The notes under the pieces are model-generated. The model made no database searches. It saw nothing but the letters and a program-made list of their open reading frames with translations, and had not been told where the DNA came from. From Liolophura sinensis (Eukaryota > Mollusca > Polyplacophora > Chitonida > Chitonidae): a DNA stretch of 64,000 nucleotides. Made by a program: the position numbers and the translations under genes. The stretch spans positions 7,438,001 through 7,502,000 of the forward strand of contig NC_088300.1 of assembly GCF_032854445.1 (NCBI RefSeq), given 5' to 3'. This document shows, piece after piece, positions 24,701-37,203 of this stretch. Position 1 is the stretch's first letter; the number at the start of each line of letters is the position of its first letter.

Positions 24701-24935
24701 GTTTTGAAGGTTTTGTCGAAATCGGCCAAACTAAATGACCCAGAACACACGTCAAAAACAGAATAGATAATATCCAAGAGAATTTGGTGGCCAAATTTTA
24801 AACAGCTGCGATTTGCAGTCTTCCATAAAAATGTCCACTAGCAGCTAGGAAGCCTAATAAATACAATGCGAAACCATGCACCCGTTGAGATTCTGATTGT
24901 TACATGTGGTGGCGAAAGGAACGAAAAAGTCATCA
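18748..24935. other. Mostly unique intron sequence, no gene supported
   Basis: No frame above 105 codons and no recognisable domain. A moderately GC-rich patch lies at about 22200-22450 (for example GGGCCCTGGACCGCC), with short frames on both strands but no motif. The frame at 24064-24378 (104 codons) is unassigned. Confidence 0.5.
19252..19271. repeat. Poly-C tract (20 C)
   Basis: Twenty consecutive C residues following GTAGCTAG. Long mononucleotide C runs are unusual in this AT-rich DNA and are prone to length errors in sequencing. On the minus strand the run is G20 and could form a quadruplex. Confidence 0.95.
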
Positions 24936-24992
24936 AGATTTATTTTATTTGATTGTTGTTTGACACCGTACTCAAGATATTCAACAAATGGC
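24936..24992 (-). repeat. Family B tail fragment
   Basis: TTTATTTTATTTGATTGTTG is followed by TTTGACACCGTACTCAAGAT and ATTCAACA. Only the outer 50 bp of the family is present, as expected of a severely 5'-truncated insertion. Confidence 0.75.
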
Positions 24993-27900
24993 GCAGTTAA
25001 CTGCTTTAAGAGAATATCGAGAAAATAATTCTCATAAAATATATGTCTGATAAATGGAGCTTTTCTTTCAAGACAAAGTATCCTTTTAAACAGATCAGTA
25101 CCAGGTATCCTTTGCTTGATAGAACCTCTGTAACCATTATTGTTACATGCGTACAGTGCACCTCCTCTGCGGGTTTACTCTGCGGCTCGTGCTTCTTCTC
25201 TCTGTAATGAGAATGACATTTCAACAAAAACATTTCTGCCGGCTATGTACATGTTCTCTGATGGCCGCCCAAAAACTGCTGTGTGGCCTAGTTACTAGCT
25301 CCATTTATCCTTGCTGGGTATCCGTACCGTGGATTGATTGTACCGTCATCCAGCGATTGGTTCTTCCTTATGTGTAGCATACAGACTCTTGGGAAAGGTG
25401 AGATAAACCGAGGCAACTTACTGGATCAACTGGTCCACTATCTCTTTATGGTGTCACGTCCGTTGCTGTCATTAGCCTTTTTGGCATGTTTGCCATGGTT
25501 TTATTCGCCCTGCTGTAGTCTTTTGCTGTAAACACTGAGTTGTCGACGCTCCTTATATTGGCAGTGTCGTCTTAGTGTAACTTTTTTGTTAGATTCACCA
25601 ATAATCAACTCTCTATCAGAAATTGGTTAAACGGTAGAAATACTACGATATCAGTAAAGACTGATGCTCATTACAAAGAGACGAGTACGTGTGCCCAGTA
25701 ACAAATACCTATAAATGTGGAAATATTTGTTGATCGATTTCCATGCACGCTGTCAAACTACAGAGCTGCCCTTGGGTTTCGTTCCGGGACAGCATAGATC
25801 GGACCAATTTTGCAACTGCCTGTGCTATCAACCGTGTAACCTTTACGGGTGCATGCTATAGTAGCAAATATGCTGGTACAGTCATGTCCCCACGGTGGAA
25901 CACTTGGCTCCAACCAACCTGCCCCACTCGTGGTCATTACTGATAACGTCTACATATATGCGGACATTAATTACCTATTACTTTTTGAGGCAGTAAGTGG
26001 ATTCTAGTCACGTTCCATGTACACAATCAGCATACCAGACGTCTAGTTCATCCGAAAGCCGGTACCACTGGGATTACGGGGGACTTAGGTACAAACTTGG
26101 GTGGATATACGTTGACATCAGAGTCAAGACTTATTGCAGTCTGCGAGGGAACAAAAGAGGATATAGTCTACATAACCAAACTACCTATTACATTGGTAGT
26201 GCCAATAAAAATGGCTCAAGGCCAAGATATGAATTCCCTGTCTTGTGTATTGATTTTACACAGAAAACTTTGGTACTGTCAAGAACCATGATGTATTCAC
26301 AGACACAGTGATACAGATAGCTGTAATACAATGTGAAGGATGTGTGAAATGAATAGCGTCAGGTCGAGTTTACGAGGAAGACGTATCCCCGTAGAATAGG
26401 TATCTATATCAATTTTAAATTAACAGTGATCAGCCTATTCATTTTGTATCTTTTATTCGCACATCAAGGACCCTATTTGCGGACTTGCACGGCTGAACAT
26501 TAGAATTGTTGTTTGGGGTTCTAAAAAGATCACGCCTTTCAGTTGGCCTAATTTGACCTCAGTATAAAGGACTGTTAAGCGGAGAATAATAACGGAGCAC
26601 GTGACAGGTGAAATACGGCCTGTTGTCAGTATGCATCAGTTAGGGTTAACTGTTCGTGTAAATGTTTAAATAGCAGTAATTTACACGCCTCTAGCACCAT
26701 AAAATATTGAAGTATTTCAGTACTTTTGTCATTTGAGTAAACGTCTTTTGATTTATGATGGGCATGTGAGGTGTGAGGTCCTCTGTAACAAGAAGCGATT
26801 GTATATCCTCAGGAACAACACCGGCGTCGTTATCATTTGAATAACAATGAAAATGAATATGCTTAGCCACTGCAGGTGTTGTTATTCAACCAGCTTGAGG
26901 GCTTTTCTATTTCCATATTTGGTTCATATTGTAAATGTCGCCACGACATGGCGGAAATATTAACCATGTGGTGTTCAGCCATAATCATTCTTCATGTTGT
27001 AATCGGTAGATAGGCAGCATTAATGCTTTGTGCAGACAGGATAATGAAATTTTGCTTAGACCTAAGTTATGAGGCGAATAAGCCAATGATTTTTAATGAT
27101 CGAAGAAGTATTAAGTCAAAATTTAGCTGTCATTGTAAAGAGTGTTGACGCTGAAAAATACTAGAGAAACCTCGATCAACTGGCATTTCATTGTAGTTGA
27201 TAACTGATGTATTTATTTATTATCTAGATTGTATCCGCCGTTCACGTTGTACATGGAAGTGTAAAGGCCAATGTGGACAGCAGAAGCTTCGCGAAAGGAT
27301 GACCTGTTCAATAACGCCCACGTACGCCGCAGCCATGGTAACGACGTGTACGTAACGCTGTGTGAGTTCTGTAAAATGATTCTTAGGTCCAACATCCTCT
27401 CAGCTTTATGTATCGATTTTTCTTAACATCCTTTGCAAATTTTATTGTGTAGGTAAAATGATAACGTCTTCATTTGTGGAAAAATCACACCACTCTTCAC
27501 AAAGCGGGCTGAGAAATTAACACGGTGGACGTGTTGGTCCATCTACATGTTGCAAAATTCTTTATCCAGCGTGACACATTCCAGTCGTCCTACTATCAAC
27601 CAGAAACGAGTCTATAGCTATCACAATATTCGTAACAAGTTGCTATTTTGCCAGCGATTACCAATTACCAGCGTCATGCGTAATACCTTTGAAGTTTTCA
27701 CAGCGCGACCTGTCTATGCATTTGATGGTATTATAATTCTTCTAATTCTTTGGACAGATGTACTGAAAGCAAAATATTACCCTTCTCTCTCTCTGGTCTT
27801 TTGAAAAGTAAAGATGTGTGTATGTTTCTCATTAGATGTACTAAACATGTAAGAAATTACATTTACAAGTGTATTGGCTAAAAAGAGCAGACCAGGTGTC

Positions 27901-28715
27901 CCAAAAATTAGACTTACAATATATCAACAGTATACTGACGCACCGCGTTGCAGAGGTGAGTTCCTAACGACACATGCATACGCATGGGGCCTTCGTTTGC
28001 CAGGTAAATAAGGTTGGTATAATGTCAGAGGTGCAGGGGTCAATCATCATGGTGACCCAGACACTTGACATATCAAAGACTCGGACCCTTATTTAGTATT
28101 CTTGAAAGGTATATTAAACAGTAGATAAATTCAAGATAGCTTTGCAATTAGCTACATTCACTCGATGGCATTTGTCCGCGTCGAAATCAAGAGTCATTCA
28201 GTGGGGGTGGATGGAATGGTCTGGTTAGTGTAGCCTACATTAAGTATTTAGCGTATGATATTAGCTAATACAGCTTTTATTGAATAGCCTAAGATGTGAG
28301 AGCTGGATATTCGTGGATCTCGGTTGTCATGGCGACTGAATGCACGCTGTCTGTTCAGTGACAGCGCTATTATACACGTTCCGTTACCAGACACCTAACA
28401 GATTACTTTGAACACTTACTGCGTTTGTTTCCATGTGACAAGTTTTCAAGACGCCTGCAACTGTAAGACAGCACACTACAATCCACAGAATTATTCTATT
28501 TTAGTTTAAAACCAACTCGGTCACCACTGTACAGTCGCTCATCCCGATATCTTGCACAAGCAAATAAACACTTCTTAATCATTTAGGTTGGAAGATTTTC
28601 TGGCGTCATTTGTTGATGTTGGGACAAAGATGAGTTGACTAATCTTTGTGTCATATACGACGTCTGCGTACCTTTTTCGACACATTCATAAACACAAGAA
28701 TGAATGAATGGTTTA
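24993..28715. other. Intron sequence, no gene supported
   Basis: Short frames only (largest 104 codons at 25997-26311, plus). Nothing recognisable in them; no repeats stand out. Confidence 0.5.
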
Positions 28716-29690
28716 AGGGTTGACTGTAATATTTTTAGGTTTATTGGGGTACAAACGAAAAAAACACTATGCAAACTTTTGTATGAATCCGCGCAGGGGT
28801 CAATCAAAACTTTGCACAGCGATTTTTTCGTTTATACCGCAATAAACCTAAAACATATTACATTCAATCCTTATAATTTAATTTAAGGAATAATCGGATG
28901 TTATCTCATGTTTTACTTTCATTCCAAACTGTGAGAAATGTTAGTTGATTGTTTTGAAGAAGGTAACGCCACATGCTCCAGAATACACATTTTAAGATTC
29001 TTTCGGAGAGGGAAATTCTACCGTTACTAAGCAACGTCTCGTGCACAGCGAGCGAAATGACGAGACAAAGTTTACATCTGCAGGTCGTTTCAAAAAGAAT
29101 TCCCAGCTAGAGAACTTTCGGGGCAGAAGATGCCGAAGGAGTTTAATTTATTTCGTGAGAGGCATTTTCTAAGCGACAACGTGTTGCGCTGTTCATAACG
29201 AACTACTACTGTTGTTGTTGCACGCAAAGGATATGCAGGAGTGTGCATAGGCTGCAGGGGTGACTTCGTCATGCCGGGTGCAAAGCACGTGTAGTTGTAA
29301 CATATGGATGATATCTCAGTATTTCAAACATACTAGTTATCCTAGAACAACAATATGAATTTTAAACATCAGTTGGAAAGGAATTTTGATTAAGCTGGCT
29401 TGTTTTGGGGAGAGCGAGCGCTCGGCTATGCATATGCAGGCGCTGACCCAGCACATCTGCGTAGGCCTATGTTTGTGATCAAGCTGATACTTACATAGGC
29501 AATACTGTTTAAACAGTCTTAATTCATCATAGACAATCCACAGAATTTGTACTGATGCTCCTGTTTATCAAAGTAAATATAATACAGACGAAAGCAGACA
29601 TTTATAGTGCATTTCTCATTTTACATGACGTGCCTTCAGCCTCTTTCAGTTCTATTCTTAGAAAAAGTAGTCCTACGTGAGCGGGGCTTC
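28716..29690 (+). mobile_element. Family D hairpin element, copy 1
   Basis: It opens with a long inverted repeat at about 28716-28872. The left arm has GGTTGACTGTAAT, GGTTTATTGGGGTACAAACG and TATGCAAACTTTTG. The right arm is its reverse complement with a few mismatches; the loop is about 25 bases around ATGAATCCGCGCAGG. The body runs on through GACAACGTGTTGCG, CATATGGATGATATCTCAGT and TTTAAACATCAGTTGGAAAG to ACATGACGTGCCTTCAGCCT. It matches 49015-49860 in order and orientation. A further TTTGGTTTATTGCAGTATAA at 29696, resembling the arm, may mark the other end. No transposase was found, so it would be non-autonomous. Confidence 0.75.
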
Positions 29691-29729
29691 ATTTTTTTGG
29701 TTTATTGCAGTATAAACGCAAAAACTGGA

Positions 29730-30279
29730 CCCATCGGATTGCGCCTTACAAGCGTAAATTCGAGAAAATTAAATTATTATGGATTAACGTCACATCGACA
29801 ATGTTTCATGCATCTATATAACGTGTCGACATAAACACAAGCAGAAAGGTAAAAACTGGGGTTCTCAACATACAGGTCATAAGCGTTAGCTGGAAACAAA
29901 TAAGTTTATTACGTTACAAATGCAACTGTTAAAATATATTCTGTACATGGAGTTTGAAGGGTTGTGGGGGAATCTTAATGATAATCATGCAACTCTTCAA
30001 GCCCCTGCTTCATTAGAATTAGACACAACTATGATACAGAATCCTATACTTGGAGGTCGCGTCTGTCTGTGGGGCTATCTTAGCATATCTTCTAGCCACA
30101 GTTTTAACTGTTTGTTAACTGTATGTGTGGGTGTATGTTAGCATGTCAGAAATGTTCGACAGCCATTGCTATCAGAACGGATCATAAGAAAACTCCCAAG
30201 CTGTTCCTCTCGTAAAACATTTTGATGTCTCTCGACAAGCATTTTCGACTAACCCACCATTCAAATGGGAACAAGACCT
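29730..30279. other. No gene seen
   Basis: The 73-codon frame at 29920-30141 has no recognisable motif. Confidence 0.5.
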
Positions 30280-30612
30280 TGACAGAGTGGATATAGTGAT
30301 TGCCTTTGAGTAACTAAGACACACGAGGTGTGTGTTCAAGCCTGGCTTCGGGCAGGAAATTTGTCATTTCCTGAGGCTTGGTGGCAATAAGCGGTCTATT
30401 GCGCCTGCGTGAGCGTTTGCGCTGTACAACATGCGTTGAAATCTACTTATCTTCAACCAATATGTTCCCCATATATGTACGCCATATGTACCATAGTCCG
30501 TCTTTAATATGCCTTAGGTATTCTGAGAACTCCGGTTTTCTTCATCCATAAAACTGATCGTCATCATGAAAAGTTCTTGAGTATGGCGTTAAACAACAAT
30601 CAAATCGAATTA
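30280..30612 (+). mobile_element. SINE family 1, copy 2
   Basis: tRNA-like head with a B-box-like GTGTTCAAGCCTGGC at 30332. The body contains CTTGGTGGCAATAAGCGG, CTTCAACCAATATG and CATCCATAAAACTGATCG. The tail is GTTCTTGAGTATGGCGTTAA followed by ACAACAATCAAATCGAATTA. Same block order as 7140-7510, and better preserved in head and tail. Confidence 0.75.
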
Positions 30613-32425
30613 ATAATCATAATAAGCAATCAGCAAATTAAAAAGTCTTCGATGTGTTGAATGGGTTCATTGCAGATTTTTATTGTGTTCTAGTCGCAGA
30701 TTTAGAGTATAGACATTTTACTCTAGAAATAAATTTTCAACTAATGAAGAGCAGATCAGATCAGATCAGCTGAAAAATAAAGAAAATACAGATGACATTT
30801 CCGCATAGTATATATAAAGTTAATGTATACACAATGGATGCATCAGATGTTCAGAGGCATTATAGACACAGGACTTGGTTTGACCTTTAAATAACTGACA
30901 TGTTGGGACTGACAGACATCTTCATTTCGTGAATTAGCAGTCTGGAAAGTGACAAATGAGGACGATAAAGCAGAGTGAAGCATGATTACAGGACGACACC
31001 ACCGCCTGAATGAACACTAACAAGGCATGTTACATTTCTGCAAGATTAAATTCTGTTGTTCAGAAATGATCCTGTACAGTAGTATCACTAACAGAAGGTA
31101 AGTGACTTGGTAAAAGTTCAAAAGGTGGAGTGTTCTTAAATGTGAAACAATACAAAAAATGAATAATGACAAAATCAGCTAAACCTGCATTATAAGAAGG
31201 GTGCTTTTGGTATTGGTATCCCGAAATGCATTGCCAAATGTTAAGTTTGCAAAGAAATGAGTTTACCGTAACTGGAAATTATCTTAAACCTTCGTGAAGC
31301 ATATAAAAGATGAGGAATCTTCAATGCTTCTTTACAATGCTTCGGTACGTAAACTGCAGGTAAGTACACTAAAAGTGATGCATCCACTTTTCTAACGGGC
31401 TGAAAAATTGATGGATCCCAACCGATTGCTTTCTTTTTAATTAATTCTTTAGAAGAAATTCTTATCAGTCACGTTTCATTTGAAGGATTAACAATTTTGA
31501 ATAAAGCAGCACTCAGGTGTTGATTCATTTTCGTTTCTTTAATGCTTGTTTTGCAATTGTTTCCATAAGGACAATCCATATTGGTTTATATCAGGAACAG
31601 AACGAATGATTATGGCTTTTTGCCATCTTGGCAGTATGTCATCCACATCGTGGCGCCCCCAGGAGTGGAGCTATATGTTTTATAAATGACTCTTCAGGTA
31701 AAATTGTGGCAATATGGCGACAATTCTTCTTTACAAGCCATCAAAATTAGGAAACAGTATGTTTTATAATAACCTAGCAAAACAACTTAGGACACATGCA
31801 ATATCTGTCACACAAGAAAGAAGTGTGCCGGCATAGCTTTGCTACCAAAATAGTTACCAAAAGTGTTCGCTCTAGTAATACTAGGGTGGTTGAGGGGAGC
31901 AAGATGGGTAAAGCTGGTACTATTAAATGAAGGCTGTATGATTTTGTTATTCTTGTATACAGTTTTTGTGTGTCTTTATGATATAGCACGTGATCCTAAA
32001 TGTAATAAAAAGCGAAGACATTTCTGCAGTGGCACATGAAAAGTGCGACAACAGATCTGTGCGGAAATGAAGTTAAAAATCCTCCGGGTTTAGCACGTTT
32101 GATGCAGTCATTGAAGCCTTAACGGGAATTCAAATAAATCATTAATCCGTCGAGCCGTCACTCTTGGTGCAGCCAGCTTATGCATCCACTAAAATTCGGT
32201 ATGTCGGCTGTCAAACGCCAGGATGATTGATGTACTGAGGTTAGGCTGACAGACACAATCACTAAGCGATGTTCGAAAAGCAATTTTCTAAAAGGAATCC
32301 ATACAGCGTAAAAACATTCAAATTCACTGACTAATGTTGTCAACAGGAACAGTGGCAGCATTTAATCCTTAAGATCTCCTTGTGTAACAATCCCTGGAGA
32401 GTATCGAGTTGTTCAGAAAGTATAT
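30613..32425. other. No gene seen
   Basis: AT-rich intron with frames under 72 codons. A short tandem ATCAG run occurs at about 30753. Confidence 0.5.
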
Positions 32426-32427
32426 CA

Positions 32428-33000
32428 AAGTTTATAGTAGGATCACGCACCGTTTCTGGCTGCTTCCACACTAATTCAAGTATCCCAAGGCTTGATCAGA
32501 TCTTGGAGATGTCTAATTTCCACAAAATATCCAGGTATATAGTAGTATATAGTAGGATCACGCACCGTTTCTGGCTGCTTCCACACTAATTCAAGTATCC
32601 CAAGGCTTGATCAGATCTTGGAGATGTCTAATTTCCACAAAATATCCAGGTATATAGTAGTATATAGTAGGATCACGCACCGTTTCTGGCTGCTTCCACA
32701 CTAATTCAAGTATCCCAAGGCTTGATCAGATCTTGGAGATGTCTAATTTCCACAAAATATCCAGGTATATAGTAGTATATAGTAGGATCACGCACCGTTT
32801 CTGGCTGCTTCCACACTAATTCAAGTATCCCAAGGCTTGATCAGATCTTGGAGATGTCTAATTTCCACAAAATATCCAGGTATATAGTAGTATATAGTAG
32901 GATCACGCACCGTTTCTGGCTGCTTCCACACTAATTCAAGTATCCCAAGGCTTGATCAGATCTTGGAGATGTCTAATTTCCACAAAATATCCAGGTAAAT
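32428..33000 (+). repeat. 115-bp satellite, five essentially identical copies
   Basis: GATCACGCACCGTTTCTGGC begins at 32441, 32556, 32671, 32786 and 32901, so the period is exactly 115 bp each time. I found no base difference between the full units. Each unit contains a near-palindrome, CCAAGGCTTGATCAGATCTTGG, and ends in TATATAGTAGTATATAGTAG. The last unit runs out at GGTAAATTTGG. The lack of divergence implies very recent expansion. Confidence 0.95.
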
Positions 33001-35934
33001 TTGGTTGACAAAGCTAGATGTTTTTTCTCTGGGACTATTTATTGGGAATCAAGGCATCCGTGACGTTGGACATTAAAAAAGTTGGTCTTCTGGACTTAGA
33101 CAGTACATGTTGGAGACTACCTTGTTTTAAGATGCTAATACCTTCCTGAAGACTGATGAAACGTATCAAACAAAGATGTTGCAATTTCCAATACGAACTC
33201 TCAGCTGTATAAGTAACATGAGCATGGCTTCGATTTTTGTGTCAAAAACACTTAGCCTTTATGCCCCTGAGACACAGCCGTTGTAAAATACGAATTAATT
33301 GACAAGTTACACCATCCGTCTTGACAAAGGCGCCGATTGTGTCAATACCTAGCTACAAAACAAAATTTAATTTTCCTTGGTCAATATCCAAACAAGATTT
33401 CCAATTAGATGTAAAATATTTTCACTAGCAAATATATTTGCGCCTATTTTATACACTTTTTTAAATCAGCGTATAGATGTAAAAATAGCGATGCTTTTAC
33501 AATCTCTAGGCCTGTCGGTTGAGACCGTAATAATGTATACCTATGAATACGAGTGTAGTACTTGATAATCACTTGTTTATAAGGAACAAAAAGGAAATAT
33601 ATTTTTGGAGTATCATTGACTATATTTGTTTATATATTAAAAACCTATGAGGCAGACTGAAGCCATCACACTATCCTCTGAATTCGGTTTGATATTAAAA
33701 CGCCTTACGGAGAGCTCCTATTGTTGTCTAAGAATGGTTAATGAACGACGTCAAAAGCTAGATTATTCCTTTTGTCTCAAGTCATTTCGCGTGGCGCATC
33801 ACGCCTCTAGCTACGCTCAGGCTTTCAGCGTAAAACACACTGACACACAGAACCTATACTCCTAGGTATGCGTGAAAGCACTGTTGTTTTAATTTATTCA
33901 CTTGACTTTTCATTTGTCTGGAAATTATACAGGAAAACAATAGTATTGAAGCGTGGGGCGCTTTGCCTTTGTGGGGGTTATAAAATACTGTCAGGAACAG
34001 TAGTTTTTAGAGTGATGTTTTATACCGGTTTCAAGACCCTCCGCGTTAATGACGTCCGTGAGGTTAATGGATGACCAAAGTTGGATAGTGTCTAGAGGAA
34101 AACTCATCCTTCGTCGTGCAGGTAACTGACAAACCATCGCTTGAGATCAGTTAGCCACCGAGGGCCCGGCAGAAAACATCAGAAGTGGTTTGAGTGATGT
34201 TCGAGTTTGCACTGCCCAATGTTACTTTTAGAGGCATTTGTGAAAACGGACGCGAATGAAAATAAGTCGAAATGATATCAGGGGAAATTGAAGACACCAA
34301 ACAGCAGACCATATCCGCATACTAATTTAGTGTGTTTAAAATGAAAACGAAACATAAGCATTTCAGCATGTTTAATTGTTGAAGTACGGTTACTTGATAT
34401 TTTATCTGTTTGTGCCTTTCATAATGCAACTTCCCTAAATGATGTTTAGAAAAACGTACGGTACCTAAATGAAACACGGTAGTTTTTAATGCCCACCAAA
34501 CCAGAGTGTTACAGCGTGTAGAATAGATACAGAGTATGTAAAGAGCTCGTCGTGTCTCATTCAAGACACCAGCATTTGTTTTCCCATCTTGTGTTTCAGG
34601 ACAAAGCAATTAAATCTTATAATTTGATGTCGACAACTCTAAGGGTGTGCACAGTAACAAATTGTACATGGTATGCGAGTATGAGGTGGCCAGAGTAATC
34701 GGATGGCTTTATCCGGGTACAGTGCAGCCTTTCTCTCAGGTTCTGCGGGAGTATAACACTTGTGGTGGCTTCAGTTAATTTGTTCAAAGAAATTCCATAG
34801 GATTCCCCGTGAAATTGGCACAATTAATCTCGCGTCGATGTGAATGATCTCGGTCTGACTGCAGGACTGGGAAGGTGTGGAATGCTCGGGATTCTTTTCC
34901 CCATTACAGTCTTAGGTGACACATCAGCAACGAGAACGACCTGCTGTTTAAATGGCGGCCATTTCCCACATTTGCTCCTGCGATGGCGCGTGGGGAGTTG
35001 TGTCCCTTGGTAGAGTAAGGCGTACATATCCACAGAGACATTATCCCTCGAAAAGCTGGCCTAGGAATTGTCTGCACCAAGAAGCTCAGTTTATCAGCTT
35101 GCTTATCTTCACTCACACCTTTCGCACACGTGCAGATGGCAACCACTAAGCCATTAGTGATTCCAAAATAGACCTAGGCTCTTTTTGCAGATTCTTACTT
35201 TTTCAGCACCATGTAAGCCAATGTTAAGAATGTAGCGCTTGTTAAACTGTCAGTCTCAATAAAATACTATCGTCTGCGAACACTGCAGGCATTGCTGTTG
35301 CCGGAGTAGCAAAGGTGAACTCTCCCGCAGTTACCTACTTAAAAACGGCTATGTATGTGAATGCAGTAAATCTTATAATGCAAGGGAATGGAATGCTGTG
35401 GTTTGTATTTTAGACACGCCTTAGCAGCAGGCAGCTATGTGGATCATAAGAATATATTCTCCGTTAGATTTAGCACCAGTTGAAACTTGTAGCTTGCTGG
35501 TTAGAAACCCCGCCTATTAGCTTTGAAATTGTGCGTTGATGGATACTTCTGGGACTTTAACAAATGTTTACCTTTAAACGAACAGTTAGGGCAAGTGATA
35601 ATAAATTATTTTTTCTGTATTTGGGTCATTTTAGCCAAATTATAATTATATTATTATTAATATGTACCAATCCACAGAAAACCAGTTTACCTACCACCGT
35701 TTGTAACGTGATCTGTACGCAGCTGAGCTCAAGATCAGATAAAGTTCTAGAATGAGAGCTGTATCTGAGAGACCCGTTTAGGGACTTGGCACTAGGGACA
35801 AGTCCTAAAATGAAAAGATAACAGACCAGCCTTGAAACTGGACGACTGGGGACTAAATTAAGATTAAACAGAAATCAAAGCAATAGCTAACCAATGTGAT
35901 TGCTTGCTATTCCAAGAACCAAATGGTCAGAGAC
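33001..35934. other. No gene supported
   Basis: Frames up to 95 codons on both strands (34322-34609, 34824-35149), overlapping each other and without motifs. A patch at 34840-35100 is somewhat GC-richer. Confidence 0.5.
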
Positions 35935-36775
35935 CAACCAAAACACCAGAGGAATAGATGAGCAGCAATCATCTGGTAACCAATCTAAGCAACAAATGAC
36001 TTATGACCAATCTAGGCAAGAAATTGTAACCATTTTATGCAGCAGGTGTCTTGTGACCAATCTATTACAATAGACGGCTTAATTGTGATCATTCTAAGCA
36101 TCAGATGGGTGGTGACCTATCTAAATAACAGACGGCTTGTAACCACTCTAAGCAGCAGACACTTGGCCACCATACAACAGATAGCTTGCGAACAATGTAA
36201 GAAACATACGTCTGGTGGCCAATCTAAGCCACAGATTGCATGTAATTAATCTGGGTGTGGGACTAGTTTATGCAACAGACGGCTGGTAACCAATCTAAGC
36301 AACAGATGGCTGGTGACCAATCTAAGTAACAGACGGATGGCGACCAATTTAAGTAACAGACGGATGGTGACCAATCTAAGTCACAGACCGGTGGTGACCA
36401 GTCTAAGTAACAGACGGATGGTGACCAATCTAAGTAACAGGCGGATGGTGACCAATCTAAGTAACAGATTGCATGTGAACAATCTTGGCATGGGACTAGT
36501 GCATGTAACATGCGGCTGGTGACCAATCTAAGTAATAGACGGTTTGTGACCGATCTAAGTAACAGACGGCTGGTGACCAGTCTAAGTGACAGACTGTTAA
36601 TAACCAATTTAAACAACAGAAGGCTGATGATCAAACAACATACAGGTTGTGACCAATCTAAGTAACATACAGATGGTGACCAGTGTAAGAAACAGGCAAA
36701 TGCCGACCATTTTAAGCAATGAATGCATGGTGAACAGTCTAAGAAGCAAATCATTTGAGACCAGTTCATCAACCA
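35935..36775 (+). repeat. 27-bp minisatellite, about 30 copies
   Basis: The unit is GACCAATCTAAGTAACAG plus a variable GCGGATGGT segment. Because 27 is a multiple of three, the array is open on the minus strand for 227 codons (36263-36946), translating to a CYLDWSPSV repeat. A longer variant starting ATTGCATGTGAACAATCTTG occurs near 36468, with a sister near 36235, so there is a higher-order unit of about 233 bp. Edges are more degenerate than the centre. Confidence 0.92.
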
Positions 36776-36777
36776 CC

Positions 36778-36945
36778 TAACCGTATACCTGTCATAATGA
36801 ACGTTCAGGGTCGATAATCGCCAGACTAATTTCCAAAACAACCAAAGAATTAATAAAAGTGTATTTAGTATGAAATTAGGTCGTAGCAGTCGAAGAGAAG
36901 CAGTCTGAAGTTTGTATGATGAGAGAAACGCGCAAGAAATGTTCA
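36778..36945 (+). repeat. Family A fragment
   Basis: Directly abuts the minisatellite. Landmarks are CCGTATACCTGTCATAATGA, CAAAACAACCAAAGAATTAA and CGAAGAGAAGCAGTCTGAAG. Confidence 0.7.
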
Positions 36946-37107
36946 CGGATTGAAGGGATACCTTGTTAATTGTAGATATTCATAACTGTTCTCTTTCAAA
37001 CAAACCTTGCTGATAAGTATAGCCGTATCCAGGACTATTGACACCATGTGTGTTTTCTTTTGACGAAAATAACTATACTTATCAATAACCTTGGAATGTA
37101 CTTTTTT

Positions 37108-37203
37108 GAACAAGTACCCTGTGAGCATATGAACAAGTACCCTGTGAGCATATGAACAAGTACCCTGTGAGCATATGAACAAGTACTCTGTGAGCATATG
37201 AAT
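37108..37203 (+). repeat. 23-bp tandem repeat, four copies
   Basis: GAACAAGTACCCTGTGAGCA followed by TAT recurs at 37108, 37131, 37154 and 37177 with one substitution. There are no spacers, so it is not CRISPR-like. Confidence 0.95.

Noticed and set aside
36263-36946. 227-codon minus-strand open frame
   Set aside because: Produced by a 27-bp tandem repeat whose unit length is a multiple of three; it continues into a family A fragment.
37108-37203. CRISPR-like short regular repeats
   Set aside because: The 23-bp units are directly contiguous with no spacers, and the host is an animal.
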